Below, piece after piece: positions 11,975-20,530 of a DNA stretch of 64,000 bases. The position numbers and the translations under genes were made by a program. Where the stretch lies: positions 3,854,001 through 3,918,000 of the forward strand of contig NZ_LT629763.1 of the NCBI RefSeq assembly GCF_900105255.1, read 5' to 3'. Position 1 is the first letter of the stretch. Every line of letters begins with the position of its first letter. The notes under the pieces were generated by a model, which saw nothing but the letters and a program-made list of their open reading frames with translations, had not been told where the DNA came from and did not search any database. The stretch is from Halopseudomonas sabulinigri. GTDB lineage: Bacteria; Pseudomonadota; Gammaproteobacteria; Pseudomonadales; Pseudomonadaceae.

Positions 11975-12002
11975 CCGCTGATGAAACAGTTTTCCTCAGC
12001 GG
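11975..12002. terminator. Possible terminator between nadA and the bepA-like gene
   Basis: Seven-base arms CCGCTGA/TCAGCGG around a 14-base loop that contains a T-run. It lies between two convergent genes and might end both. The T-run is in the loop rather than after the stem, so this is weak. Confidence 0.3.
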
Positions 12003-12016
12003 ATGTCCTGTCGTGA

Positions 12017-13501
12017 CTACAGTTCTTCCAGCTGTTTACGGCGGCGGGCCAGCTCTTCCTGCCGGTCACGGATGCGCGAGCTGACCACGAAGTTGCCGTT
12101 GGCCCGCTTCAGTGCAAGGTTGAGCTGTTCTTCGGCTTGCTGGGTGTCGCCGGTTTGCATGAAGTACTCCGCGCGTGCTAGGTGCACACCCAGAATATTG
12201 CCAGCAAGACCGCGAATTTCTGCCGCCAGATACCATACGTCGGGATCGTCGGTACGCTGTGCGGCTAGCCGATTAATGGCCTTTTCGGCCGCAGCGTAGT
12301 CCTGCTGTTTGAGCAGTAAGTCAGCCTCGGTGAACTGTAACGGGAAATTGCCGGGGTAGCTGTTCATGAGCTCGTGCGTGCGAGCCAGTGCGGCGGCAAG
12401 GTCGCCGCGGTTGGTGTCTATTTCCACCTGCGCCATCGCAACAGTCAAATTGTGCGGCTCACGCTGCAGCAGCGGCGCGAGGGCGTCCTCAGCGGCATCG
12501 TGCTGACCACCACGGGTTAACGCCAGCGCCAGGCCATAGCGCGCCGCATCGTGCTTGCCGTCGTGCTCATCCAGCAATACGCGAAACCGTTTGGCAGATA
12601 ACCCGGGGCTACTTTCGTAATGGATCTGCACTCGCGCGCGCATCATCTGGTATTCCACGCTATCGTCTTCACCGCCCTTGGGTAGCTGCGCTGCGCGGTT
12701 TCGGGTATCCGCCATCCGCGATTGGCTGACCGGGTGAGTCAGCAGGAATTCGGGTGGGGTGGAGTCATATCGGCTGAGCTGAGCCAGTCGCTCGAACATG
12801 TTGGGCATGGCCAGCGGATCGTAGCCGGCGGCGACCAGATTGGTCAGGCCGATACGGTCGGCCTCCTGCTCGTTCTGTCTGGAGAAGCGGCGCTGTTCCT
12901 GAATGGCCGCGGCCTGCGTCGACGCCAGCGCGGCAAAGCCGGCATCGCCACCGCCCGCGGCGGCCAGCACGATACTGGCCAGCATGGCGGTCATGAACGG
13001 CACCTGCATTTTTTGCTGCTGCTCCAGGCCACGAGCAAAGTGGCGTTGCGACAAGTGCGCCAGTTCGTGCGCCATGACCGAGGCGAACTCGGCTTCAGTC
13101 TGCGCGTGCAGGAACAGGCCGGCGTTTACGCCGACCACGCCGCCGGGCGCGGCAAAAGCATTCAGCTCGGGGCTGTCGATCATCACGAAGGCAAGCCGGC
13201 GGTCAGTCAACTGGCTGGTTTCGGCCAGCGCGTAAACGCGATTCTCGACAAAACTTTTTAGCTGCGGGTCTTCCAGGGTGCGTATAGCGCCGCGCAGCAT
13301 GGTCAGCCAGGTGCGGCCCATTTGGTACTCTTGCTCGCGCGACATGATCGATGAGCTGGTATCGCCCAGCGTCGGCAGGTTGTAGCCGTCATCAGCCTGA
13401 GTAGGCAGGGCGGGAAACACCAGCGCCGCGCCCAGCACCACGCGGGACAGCCAGCGGGGTGCGGGTATTTTCTTGATTGTCATATTTTGCTTCATACCCA
13501 T
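12017..13501 (-). CDS. bepA: M48-family periplasmic metalloprotease with TPR repeats (BepA-like)
   Basis: A 494-aa protein resembling BepA/YfgC, a periplasmic zinc protease and chaperone that supports LptD and BAM assembly. It has a signal peptide ending near residue 36 (LPTQA-DD) and the zinc motif HELAH (near residue 145) with the third ligand in NEQEADRIG (near 211). From about residue 310 there are TPR-like helical repeats (ARYGLALALTRGGQHDAAEDAL and later ones). The start may be the first ATG or the MKQN two codons later. It is divergent from the tusA-like gene. Confidence 0.9.
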   Translation of the reverse strand: MGMKQNMTIKKIPAPRWLSRVVLGAALVFPALPTQADDGYNLPTLGDTSSSIMSREQEYQMGRTWLTMLRGAIRTLEDPQLKSFVENRVYALAETSQLTDRRLAFVMIDSPELNAFAAPGGVVGVNAGLFLHAQTEAEFASVMAHELAHLSQRHFARGLEQQQKMQVPFMTAMLASIVLAAAGGGDAGFAALASTQAAAIQEQRRFSRQNEQEADRIGLTNLVAAGYDPLAMPNMFERLAQLSRYDSTPPEFLLTHPVSQSRMADTRNRAAQLPKGGEDDSVEYQMMRARVQIHYESSPGLSAKRFRVLLDEHDGKHDAARYGLALALTRGGQHDAAEDALAPLLQREPHNLTVAMAQVEIDTNRGDLAAALARTHELMNSYPGNFPLQFTEADLLLKQQDYAAAEKAINRLAAQRTDDPDVWYLAAEIRGLAGNILGVHLARAEYFMQTGDTQQAEEQLNLALKRANGNFVVSSRIRDRQEELARRRKQLEEL

Positions 13502-13510
13502 GAGTTCAGG

Positions 13511-13541
13511 TTGTCTGTCGGCGTGCCGACAAGGCTATACT
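13511..13541 (+). promoter_or_regulatory. Candidate promoter with palindrome upstream of the tusA-like gene
   Basis: A perfect inverted repeat TGTCGGC-GT-GCCGACA (13516-13531) lies just before a good -10 hexamer (TATACT, 13536-13541). A TTGTCT hexamer at 13511 would be a -35 with a long 19-base spacer. The palindrome sits where a regulator would block RNA polymerase. The site is seen in the sequence; its function is inferred. Confidence 0.35.
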
Positions 13542-13568
13542 GTCGCCCATTCGTTCTGGAGTGTATGC

Positions 13569-13820
13569 ATGGTCCCGGAGTCACATAACCTGCCTGTTGA
13601 TTGTCAGCTGGATGCGCGAGGTCTGAGTTGTCCCTTGCCCCTGCTGAAAGCCAAACAGGCGCTCAACAGCATACTATCAGGACAGACTCTCTATGTGGTG
13701 GCCACTGACGCCGGCTCGCAGCGTGATTTTCAGCGCTTCGCCGAGCTGTCCGGGCACCAGCTGCTGGCTTCTCGCGAGTTGGACGGCGAATTCCATTATT
13801 GGTTGCGCAAAGCAGATTAA
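13569..13820 (+). CDS. TusA-family sulfur-carrier protein
   Basis: A small cytosolic protein (83 aa from ATG 13569, which has GGAG just upstream) with the family motif LDARGLSCPLPLLKAK (near residue 15), where the Cys of CPxP carries persulfide sulfur. The syntenic P. aeruginosa gene (PA1006, from memory) has been linked to molybdenum-enzyme maturation and nitrate respiration. The whole frame is open from 13473, but that extension has no family similarity. The next gene starts six bases after the stop. Confidence 0.88.
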   Translation: MVPESHNLPVDCQLDARGLSCPLPLLKAKQALNSILSGQTLYVVATDAGSQRDFQRFAELSGHQLLASRELDGEFHYWLRKAD

Positions 13821-13825
13821 TCACC

Positions 13826-14929
13826 ATGTTAAAAGTGTTTCAAGGTTGGGTTCAGCGCTACTTTTCAGATGAAGAAGCGGTGGTGCTGGCAGTCGTGCTG
13901 GCGCTGGGGTTTGCCATCATCATTACCTTTGGCGGCAAGCTGGCGCCTTTGTTGACCGGGGTTGTGCTGGCTTACCTGCTGCAGGGTCTGGTAACGCGGC
14001 TGCAGCGCTGGCACCTGCCGCACTGGATGGCGGTCTGGCTGGTCTTTCTGGTGTTCCTTGGTGCGCTGGCTGCGTTGCTGGGCGTGGTATTGCCGTTGGT
14101 GTGGCGGCAGATGCTCAACCTCTTCAATGAGGCGCCACGGATGATCGGCGAATGGCAAGCGCAGCTGATGCATCTGCCAGAACTCTATCCGTCCATTGTT
14201 TCGGAAACGCAGATCGAACGATTGATCGCCTCGGTCAACGGTGAGGTAGGCGAGTTTGGTCAGTGGGTATTATCGCAGTCGCTGTCCAGCCTGCCATTCA
14301 TCGTGACCATGTTGGTCTACCTGGTATTGGTGCCGATTCTGGTGTTTTTCTTCCTCAAGGACAGTCAGCAGTTGACCGGTTGGCTGGTGCGCCACCTGCC
14401 GCGGGAGCGCCGGCTGATGAAGCTGGTGTGGCTGGAAATGAACGAGCAGATCGGCAACTACATTCGGGGCAAGGCCACGGAAATCCTCATTGTCGGCGCC
14501 GTCACCTACATCTGCTTCGCGATTCTTGGGGTCAACTACGCTGCGCTGCTGGCGGTGCTGGTGGGGCTCTCGGTTCTCGTGCCTTACATAGGAGCGACCG
14601 TCGCGACCATTCCAGTAGCCATGATCGGCCTGTTCCAGTGGGGCTTGAGCAATGAGTTCATGGTGCTGATGGTGGTCTACGGGGTGATTCAGATGCTCGA
14701 TGGCAACGTACTTGTGCCTATTCTGTTCTCTGAAGCGGTGAATCTACACCCCGTTGCCATTATTGCCGCCGTACTGATTTTCGGCGGCTTGTGGGGGTTC
14801 TGGGGTGTCTTCTTTGCGATCCCGCTGGCGACCCTGTTCAAGGCTGTGCTCTATGCTTGGCCGCGTGGCCTGGAGGCAGCCAGCGACGGCGCCGCGCACT
14901 CAGATACCGTCGTGGTCGTCGATCCCTGA
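13826..14929 (+). CDS. AI-2E/PerM-family membrane transporter
   Basis: A polytopic inner-membrane protein of 367 aa from ATG 13826 with about eight hydrophobic segments: two near residues 20-55, one near 65-90, one near 155-180, and a cluster from 225 to the end. The family signature GxxVPYIGA is seen as LSVLVPYIGATVA near residue 250. Family members have been proposed to export AI-2 or ions, but the substrate here is unknown. It sits immediately after the tusA-like gene. Confidence 0.88.
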   Translation: MLKVFQGWVQRYFSDEEAVVLAVVLALGFAIIITFGGKLAPLLTGVVLAYLLQGLVTRLQRWHLPHWMAVWLVFLVFLGALAALLGVVLPLVWRQMLNLFNEAPRMIGEWQAQLMHLPELYPSIVSETQIERLIASVNGEVGEFGQWVLSQSLSSLPFIVTMLVYLVLVPILVFFFLKDSQQLTGWLVRHLPRERRLMKLVWLEMNEQIGNYIRGKATEILIVGAVTYICFAILGVNYAALLAVLVGLSVLVPYIGATVATIPVAMIGLFQWGLSNEFMVLMVVYGVIQMLDGNVLVPILFSEAVNLHPVAIIAAVLIFGGLWGFWGVFFAIPLATLFKAVLYAWPRGLEAASDGAAHSDTVVVVDP

Positions 14930-14948
14930 GGTGCGGCGGGCGAGCTGC

Positions 14949-15416
14949 TCAGCTTAGCGCCTGAGTAGCCACCAATACTTCGGAAACGTGCCCCGGTACT
15001 TTCACTTTGCGCCACTCCTGGCGCAGTACGCCCTGAGAATCAATCAGGAAGGTGCTGCGCTCGATCCCCTCATATTCCTTGCCATACAGCTTTTTCAGCT
15101 TGATGACATCGAACAGTTTGCATAGCTGCTCGTCTGGGTCGCTGATCAGCTCAAAAGGGAATTCGTGCTTAGCCTTGAAATTGGCGTGGGTACGCAGGCT
15201 GTCACGTGATACGCCAAAAACCACCGCCCCGGCAGCCTGGAAGGCGGCATACTGATCGCGAAAATCCTGGCCTTCTGTGGTGCAGCCGGGGGTGTTGTCT
15301 TTGGGGTAGAAATAGATCACCACCTTTTGTCCGACCAGATCGGCAGGGCTGATGGTTTGTTCACCGGTCGCCTTGACCGAAAACGGGGGGAGTGGCTGGT
15401 TCAGTTCGACTTGCAT
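14949..15416 (-). CDS. bcp: Thioredoxin-dependent peroxiredoxin Bcp
   Basis: A BCP/PrxQ-type thiol peroxidase (155 aa) that reduces hydrogen peroxide and organic peroxides with thioredoxin. The peroxidatic cysteine lies in PKDNTPGCTTEG (near residue 45), with conserved VVIYFYPKD before it and GVSRDS after it. It is downstream of gcvR on the same strand with a 16-base gap, so the two are likely co-transcribed. Confidence 0.95.
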   Translation of the reverse strand: MQVELNQPLPPFSVKATGEQTISPADLVGQKVVIYFYPKDNTPGCTTEGQDFRDQYAAFQAAGAVVFGVSRDSLRTHANFKAKHEFPFELISDPDEQLCKLFDVIKLKKLYGKEYEGIERSTFLIDSQGVLRQEWRKVKVPGHVSEVLVATQALS

Positions 15417-15432
15417 GCTTGCCTCGTCAGGT

Positions 15433-15990
15433 TCAGTGCAATGGGCGCCAGGGTTCGATCACCGCGTCGAGATTGAGTTCATCGCAGAAATCGAGGAACT
15501 GCTCGCGCAGCCAACTGAGCTGAGTGCGCGCCGGGATGGCGATGGTCAGCGTCAGGTTCAGCATGGGCGTCCCGGTATGTTGTGCCAGATAGGTGAAACT
15601 TTGCAGGTCTTCGATGTCAATACTGAGCTGCTGAAAGAAGGTGCAGAGCTCGCCGACCAGCTCGGGTCGCTGCGCTGCGGTCACAAAGACGTTGTAGGGC
15701 AGCGCCTGCGGGCGCTCTTCCAGGCTCTGGCTGCGGCTCATGGACAGTACAAAGTGCTCGCGCTTGGCCAGCGGGGGCAACAGCGTTTCCAATCGCGCCA
15801 GTGCATCCCAGTTGCCGCTGACTTGCAGCAGCAACACAGCGCAGGTGCCATGACGGCTCATGCGGCTGCTGATGATGTTGCAGCGCTGTTCCGTGCACAG
15901 GCGCGTAAGCAGACTGGCAAGCGCCGTGGTTTCCTGACCCATGACGTTGATGACCAGATACTGATCGCGCTGAGTGGGAGTGCTGGACAT
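15433..15990 (-). CDS. gcvR: Glycine cleavage system transcriptional repressor-like ACT protein
   Basis: A 185-aa protein with two ACT-type regulatory domains: residues 10-85 (YLVINVMGQETTALASLL) and about 95-180 (YNVFVTAAQRPELVGELCTFF). This matches GcvR, which in E. coli antagonises GcvA at the glycine cleavage operon. The start MSSTPTQRD is preferred over an upstream extension without ACT similarity. It is divergent from dapA. Confidence 0.85.
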   Translation of the reverse strand: MSSTPTQRDQYLVINVMGQETTALASLLTRLCTEQRCNIISSRMSRHGTCAVLLLQVSGNWDALARLETLLPPLAKREHFVLSMSRSQSLEERPQALPYNVFVTAAQRPELVGELCTFFQQLSIDIEDLQSFTYLAQHTGTPMLNLTLTIAIPARTQLSWLREQFLDFCDELNLDAVIEPWRPLH

Positions 15991-16182
15991 GGTGATCCTC
16001 AAAAGGGGCGGTGTGCGTCGGTTGGCGCGCAAAAACTCAGCGGTTATTGTCACAGCCTGCCGCGGAGGGTTCAACTAGCAGTTGCAGGCGGCTGGCAAGT
16101 GCTATTTGGATGTGGCCGTCCCTTGTGCCGGCTGCAGGGTGAAAGTACCATTGTCGTTTAATGTTTCAAGTGGAGCAGTTGC

Positions 16183-17058
16183 ATGATTTCAGGCAGCCTG
16201 GTGGCGCTGGTAACACCGATGGATTCTCGTGGCGGCCTGGATTGGCAGGCTCTTGAGCGCCTGATTGATTTTCACCTGGAGAATGGCACCGATGGCATCG
16301 TTGCCGTGGGTACTTCGGGTGAGTCGGCCACCCTCGACATGGCCGAGCACAAGGAAGCGATCCGCCGTGTGGTTCAGCAGGTTGCCGGGCGTATTCCCGT
16401 TATCGCGGGTACCGGCGCCAACTCCACGCGCGAAGCGGTCGAGCTGACTGAGTCTGCCCGTAGTGTCGGTGCTGACGCTGCGCTGCTGGTAACGCCTTAC
16501 TACAACAAGCCGACCCAGGAAGGCCTGTATCTGCACCACAAATACATCGCCGAAACCGTCGCTATTCCACAGATCCTGTATAACGTCCCGGGTCGTACTG
16601 CTTGCGACATGTTGCCCGAGACGGTAGAGCGCCTGGCCGACATCGGCAATATTGTCGGCATCAAGGAAGCCACCGGTGATCTGCAGCGCGCTGCGGAGAT
16701 CATCGAGCGCGTGGGCGATCGCATGGCGGTGTACTCCGGTGACGACGCCACCGCTGCCGAGCTGATTCTGCTTGGCGGTAAAGGCAATATTTCGGTCACT
16801 GCCAACGTTGCGCCGCGTGCCATGCACGAACTCTGCGCGGCCGCGCTGCGTGGTGACCAGGATGCGGCACGTAGCATGAACGAAGCGCTGATGCCGCTGC
16901 ATAAAACATTGTTTATCGAGTCCAATCCCATTCCGGTGAAGTGGGCACTGCAGGAAATGGGGTTGATCGCTGACGGTATTCGTTTGCCGCTGACCCCCCT
17001 GAGCCCCCGTTGTCACGACACCGTGCACGAAGCCCTGCGTCAGTGCGGGCTGCTGTGA
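16183..17058 (+). CDS. dapA: 4-hydroxy-tetrahydrodipicolinate synthase
   Basis: First committed enzyme of lysine/diaminopimelate synthesis, condensing pyruvate with aspartate semialdehyde. It is a TIM-barrel protein of 291 aa with pyruvate-binding GTSGESATL (residues 43-51), catalytic Tyr in ILYNVPGRT (near 133) and the Schiff-base lysine in VGIKEATGD (near 161). bamC follows by 34 bases; dapA-bamC adjacency is common in gammaproteobacteria. Confidence 0.97.
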   Translation: MISGSLVALVTPMDSRGGLDWQALERLIDFHLENGTDGIVAVGTSGESATLDMAEHKEAIRRVVQQVAGRIPVIAGTGANSTREAVELTESARSVGADAALLVTPYYNKPTQEGLYLHHKYIAETVAIPQILYNVPGRTACDMLPETVERLADIGNIVGIKEATGDLQRAAEIIERVGDRMAVYSGDDATAAELILLGGKGNISVTANVAPRAMHELCAAALRGDQDAARSMNEALMPLHKTLFIESNPIPVKWALQEMGLIADGIRLPLTPLSPRCHDTVHEALRQCGLL

Positions 17059-17092
17059 TCAAACCGGAAATCTGTTTACCAAGGAAACGTTT

Positions 17093-18256
17093 ATGAAGCC
17101 TGTGCTTAGCGCACTGACTCTGGGTGTACTGACCAGCCTCAGCGGCTGTGGTTATCTGATCGGTGATGAAGGTTATTTCCGCGACCGTGGCAGTGACTAT
17201 CAGGATGCACGCGTTGAGCCACGCATGACGGTTCCAAATGATCTGCAGAGCAAGCCCATAGGCGACCTGCTGCCGGTACCCGGCCAGATTTCTGCCGCCC
17301 CGGTTTCTGAAGACGGTTTTGAAACGCCGCGGCCACAGCCGCTGCTGGCTAGCGCTGATACTTCGGCGTTCTCGGTACAGCAAGATGGCAGCCGTCGCTG
17401 GTTGCTGGCGCAGTTGCCCGCATCCGAGGTCTGGCCGCTGCTGGAGCGCTTCTGGGCTGACTATCAGGTACCTCTGGCAGAAAGCGACCGTGCATTGAGT
17501 GAGTTTGAGACCCAATGGGTCGACTTCTCCAAGGCTGCGAGCAGCCCGCTGGTGCGCCGCGTGCTGCCGACCCTGGAGGAAGGGCGCAGCATCGAAGGCC
17601 AGGAACAGCGCTTCCGGGTTCGCCTGGAGCCCGGTGTGAACGCCGGCTCCAGTGAAGTGCGCGTATTGCATCAGAGCCGTCGGGTAGGTGACGACGACAG
17701 CGAGTGGCCCAGCCGTTCCAGTAGCACAGGCTTTGAGCGCGGCGTGCTGGCCGAGCTGGAAACCTACCTCAATCAAAGTATTGCCAATGGCGACAGTGGG
17801 CAGACCCAAAGCCTGGCTAACAGCGGCCCGACGCAAACCAGCATCGAGAAAGACGGCGCCGGTAATGACGTGCTGTACATGAGCACCGATTTCAACCGTG
17901 CCTGGGTGGAAGTAGGTGATGCGCTGTCACGCGGCGATGTCCTGGTGACCGACTTCAACCGCAGCGCCGGCGTTTATTATGTCGACCTTGATCAGACGCG
18001 CAGCGAGAAAGAGGAGCCTGGCTTCTTCTCTGGCTGGTTTGGCGGTGATGATGACGAGGAAGAGAACAAGGTTGCCGGCGAGAATCAGATTCAGGTTCGC
18101 CTGACGCCGGTCTCCAATCGTGTCGAAGTGAGTGTTGAAGCGGGCATAGACAAGGCTGCAAACGCCGCGGTGGTCAGTGACCTGCTGAACAAGATTCAGA
18201 GCAATCTGAACGAGGGGCCAGAAGGCGGTGCGATACTGCTCCCTCGGCAGCGGTAG
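17093..18256 (+). CDS. bamC: Outer-membrane assembly lipoprotein BamC
   Basis: Lipoprotein of 387 aa that belongs to the BAM complex inserting outer-membrane proteins. The lipobox is LTSLSGC with Cys 19, followed by the conserved unstructured segment (YLIGDEGYFRDRGSDY) and two helix-grip domains, roughly residues 95-215 and 255-380. The end overlaps the next gene by 29 bases. Confidence 0.92.
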   Translation: MKPVLSALTLGVLTSLSGCGYLIGDEGYFRDRGSDYQDARVEPRMTVPNDLQSKPIGDLLPVPGQISAAPVSEDGFETPRPQPLLASADTSAFSVQQDGSRRWLLAQLPASEVWPLLERFWADYQVPLAESDRALSEFETQWVDFSKAASSPLVRRVLPTLEEGRSIEGQEQRFRVRLEPGVNAGSSEVRVLHQSRRVGDDDSEWPSRSSSTGFERGVLAELETYLNQSIANGDSGQTQSLANSGPTQTSIEKDGAGNDVLYMSTDFNRAWVEVGDALSRGDVLVTDFNRSAGVYYVDLDQTRSEKEEPGFFSGWFGGDDDEEENKVAGENQIQVRLTPVSNRVEVSVEAGIDKAANAAVVSDLLNKIQSNLNEGPEGGAILLPRQR

Positions 18257-19040
18257 TAAGGGTAACGGCACCCTTATCGAGCAGGGCCAGACGCGCCTGC
18301 TGGTAGATTGCGGCTTCAGTCTGCGTTCTACCGAGCAGCGTCTGCGTCAGGCGGGGCTGAAGGGCGAGCAGCTGACGGCGATTCTGGTCACCCATGAGCA
18401 TTCAGATCATATCCAGGGCGTGGCCAAGCTCGCCCGGCGCTATGAGTTGCCGGTTTACCTGACCCCGGGGACCGGTTATGCATTGCGCGAAGAAGGCTTG
18501 GACCTGCGTTGGCTTGACCTGAATACCCGGGTAGTCATCGATGAGCTGGAGGTCAGTCCGATCGCGGTACCACACGATGCCCGCGAACCCTGCCAGTTCA
18601 TTTTCGACAACGCGCAACAGCGGTTGGGCGTGTTGACCGATACCGGCACCATTACTCCCTGGATCATCGAGCAATACGCCAGACTGGATGCACTCTTTCT
18701 GGAAGCGAACTATGATCCGCACATGTTGGCTTACGGCCCTTACCCAGGCTTTTTGAAAGCCCGCGTAGGCGGGAACCTCGGCCACTTGAGTAACCAGCAG
18801 GCCGCAGGTCTGTTGAACATGATTGATCTGGAGCAGTTGCAACACATCGCCATTGCCCATATCAGCGAAAAGAACAACCGACCGGAACTGGCCCGCCACG
18901 CTTTGACAGAGGCGTTGGCCAACTGGACCGGTGAGCTGCTGCTGGCAGAACAGAATCAGGGCTTGCCCTGGCAGACTATTTCGGGATTGTCCCATCACCA
19001 TTGCGCGCAAGCGGGAGCCGATAATGGAAAAACGTACTGA
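18228..19040 (+). CDS. Metallo-beta-lactamase fold hydrolase (YycJ-like)
   Basis: A 270-aa single-domain metallohydrolase opening with [17 protein letters not shown] and carrying the metal site [10 protein letters not shown] (near residue 55). These features resemble the YycJ/WalJ-like exonuclease family. The GTG start lies inside the end of bamC, and the 3' end overlaps purC by 17 bases. The dapA-bamC-MBL-purC order matches what I recall for Pseudomonas. Confidence 0.88.
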   Translation: MRYCSLGSGSKGNGTLIEQGQTRLLVDCGFSLRSTEQRLRQAGLKGEQLTAILVTHEHSDHIQGVAKLARRYELPVYLTPGTGYALREEGLDLRWLDLNTRVVIDELEVSPIAVPHDAREPCQFIFDNAQQRLGVLTDTGTITPWIIEQYARLDALFLEANYDPHMLAYGPYPGFLKARVGGNLGHLSNQQAAGLLNMIDLEQLQHIAIAHISEKNNRPELARHALTEALANWTGELLLAEQNQGLPWQTISGLSHHHCAQAGADNGKTY

Positions 19041-19737
19041 ACTTTATCGCGGCAAGGCCAAATCGGTTTACACCACAGACGATCCGGATCGCCTGATACT
19101 GCTGTTTCGCAACGACACCTCAGCTTTCGATGGCAAGAAAATCGAACAGCTCGAGCGTAAGGGGATGGTGAACAACCGTTTCAATGCTTTCATCATGCAG
19201 AAACTGCAGGATGCTGGCATTCCTACCCAGTTTGATACCCTGCTGTCGGATACCGAATGCCTGGTCAAGAAGCTCGACATGATCCCGGTCGAGTGCGTGG
19301 TACGCAATTACGCCGCCGGCAGCCTGGTCAAGCGCCTCGGCGTAGAGGAGGGCATGGCCCTCACACCGCCTACGTTCGAGCTGTTCCTGAAGGACGACGC
19401 CAAGGGCGACCCCTTCATCAACCAGTCCCACGTTGTCACCTTTGGCTGGGCCACGGCCGAGCAGTTGACACGTATGCAGACCCTTACTCTGCAGGTCAAT
19501 GACGTGCTGAAGAGCTTGTTCGACGCGGCCGGGCTGATGTTGGTCGACTTCAAGCTGGAGTTTGGTCTGTTCAAGGGCGAAATTGTACTGGGCGACGAAT
19601 TCAGTCCCGACGGCTGCCGCCTCTGGGACAAGGAAACTCGCAAGAAAATGGACAAGGACCGCTTCCGTCAGGGATTGGGCGGCGTGATCGAGGCCTACGA
19701 AGAAGTCGCCAACCGCCTTGGCGTCGAACTCCCCTAA
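19024..19737 (+). CDS. purC: Phosphoribosylaminoimidazole-succinocarboxamide synthase
   Basis: SAICAR synthetase of purine biosynthesis, 237 aa. Family blocks seen are [11 protein letters not shown] (residues 5-15), [12 protein letters not shown] (near 26), [13 protein letters not shown] (near 86) and the [21 protein letters not shown] region (near 180). The start [13 protein letters not shown] is the family start and overlaps the upstream gene. Confidence 0.97.
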   Translation: MEKRTELYRGKAKSVYTTDDPDRLILLFRNDTSAFDGKKIEQLERKGMVNNRFNAFIMQKLQDAGIPTQFDTLLSDTECLVKKLDMIPVECVVRNYAAGSLVKRLGVEEGMALTPPTFELFLKDDAKGDPFINQSHVVTFGWATAEQLTRMQTLTLQVNDVLKSLFDAAGLMLVDFKLEFGLFKGEIVLGDEFSPDGCRLWDKETRKKMDKDRFRQGLGGVIEAYEEVANRLGVELP

Positions 19738-19745
19738 AAGCGCCG

Positions 19746-19774
19746 GCAGCTTCCGCAAAACAGGCGAAAGCTGC
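19746..19774. terminator. Possible hairpin end of purC
   Basis: Arms GCAGCTT/AAGCTGC around 15 bases, directly after the purC stop. There is no T-run, so this is only a weak candidate for a transcript end. Confidence 0.3.
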
Positions 19775-19792
19775 TACCATGCGCACCGACTT

Positions 19793-19882
19793 GGAGAGTT
19801 GCCAGAGTGGTCGAATGGGACGGATTCGAAATCCGTTGAACAGGCAACTGTTCCCAGGGTTCGAATCCCTGACTCTCCGCCA
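19793..19882 (+). tRNA. tRNA-Ser (CGA), integration target
   Basis: A 90-nt class II tRNA with encoded CCA. The acceptor stem pairs GGAGAGT with ACTCTCC, a long variable arm is present, and the anticodon CGA is at 19827-19829. Its last 14 bases are repeated at 35790-35803, so this is the attachment site of the island that follows. The tRNA remains intact. Confidence 0.96.
19869..19882 (+). other. attL core of the genomic island
   Basis: The 14 bases CTGACTCTCCGCCA at the tRNA-Ser 3' end are identical to 35790-35803. Use of a tRNA 3' end as the crossover core is normal for P4-type integrases. Confidence 0.8.
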
Positions 19883-19893
19883 TTTATTTATAT

Positions 19894-19921
19894 AAAGCCC
19901 TGATTTTTCAGGGCTTTTTTG
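19894..19921 (+). terminator. Terminator supplied by the island for tRNA-Ser
   Basis: Perfect stem AGCCCTGA/TCAGGGCT with a TTTT loop and a T-run. It lies inside the island, just after the tRNA, and probably replaces the original terminator now at 35804-35847. Confidence 0.85.
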
Positions 19922-19935
19922 TATTTATTTTTTGT

Positions 19936-19955
19936 GGTAGACACTTCGGTAGACA
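19936..19955. repeat. Left integrase arm-type repeat candidate
   Basis: GGTAGACACTTCGGTAGACA contains GGTAGACA twice at a 12-base period. It matches 35625-35644 near the other island end at 17 of 20 positions by eye, in the same orientation. Position and arrangement fit arm-type binding sites of a tyrosine recombinase. Confidence 0.6.
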
Positions 19956-20530
19956 TTTGCGACCCGTTTCGTGATCGGGTAGCTAGTGCCGTGGGTTGAT
20001 TTCGTTCGAATAACTAGAGATCGTCGTTTCTAAAAAACGGTATTTGGTGCCCTTCGTTTTGATAGCCGTACTTTTTGAAAAAAGGATCGAGTGGCTGATC
20101 TACGCTTGCCTCAGTATTTTTTAAGCGCGTCTTTGCTCTGAGGGGCGGCACTAATGAATCGATAGGTTCCGAATGAACATCAATTGTCGTAATGTCTTTG
20201 GCTAGGATTTATGGCATGGATGAAAGGATGCTGGATGTTATGGACGATCAGATCGTGGCAATAGTAAAGAGTGCCTGTAAGTCGGCGCGGTTGCGGGCGT
20301 TCACCTCTGCGAGCCCGGTTTCCTCCACGCACCTTGGTAGGAAGAGGGGCCAGTGGATCGCTATATCAACTGCTCTAAATAAAGCATTCCTCCCGATGTC
20401 GGCCGCTACTAACCTTGCGTTTTCTCCCAGGCTTTAGGGAGTAGCTAGAGTGCCTCGCCTGACTCCGACGATAGATTTACCTATTTCTCTACACACTCCG
20501 TATCCAGCTTCAGTATAAGGAAGTAACCGC
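19956..20530. other. Stretch without a supported gene
   Basis: It contains only a short frame (20192-20437) with no family features and no convincing ribosome site. The last bases carry the AAGGAAG ribosome site of the restriction-modification gene. Base composition is more AT-rich than the flanking core genes. A promoter for the defence genes is expected here, but I cannot point to one. Confidence 0.5.

Noticed and set aside
12722..13261. 179-aa plus-strand frame opposite the bepA-like gene
   Set aside because: It lies entirely within the coding region of the peptidase and has no independent support.
20192..20437. 81-aa open frame after tRNA-Ser
   Set aside because: No ribosome site, no family-like features and poor codon pattern; not reported as a gene.
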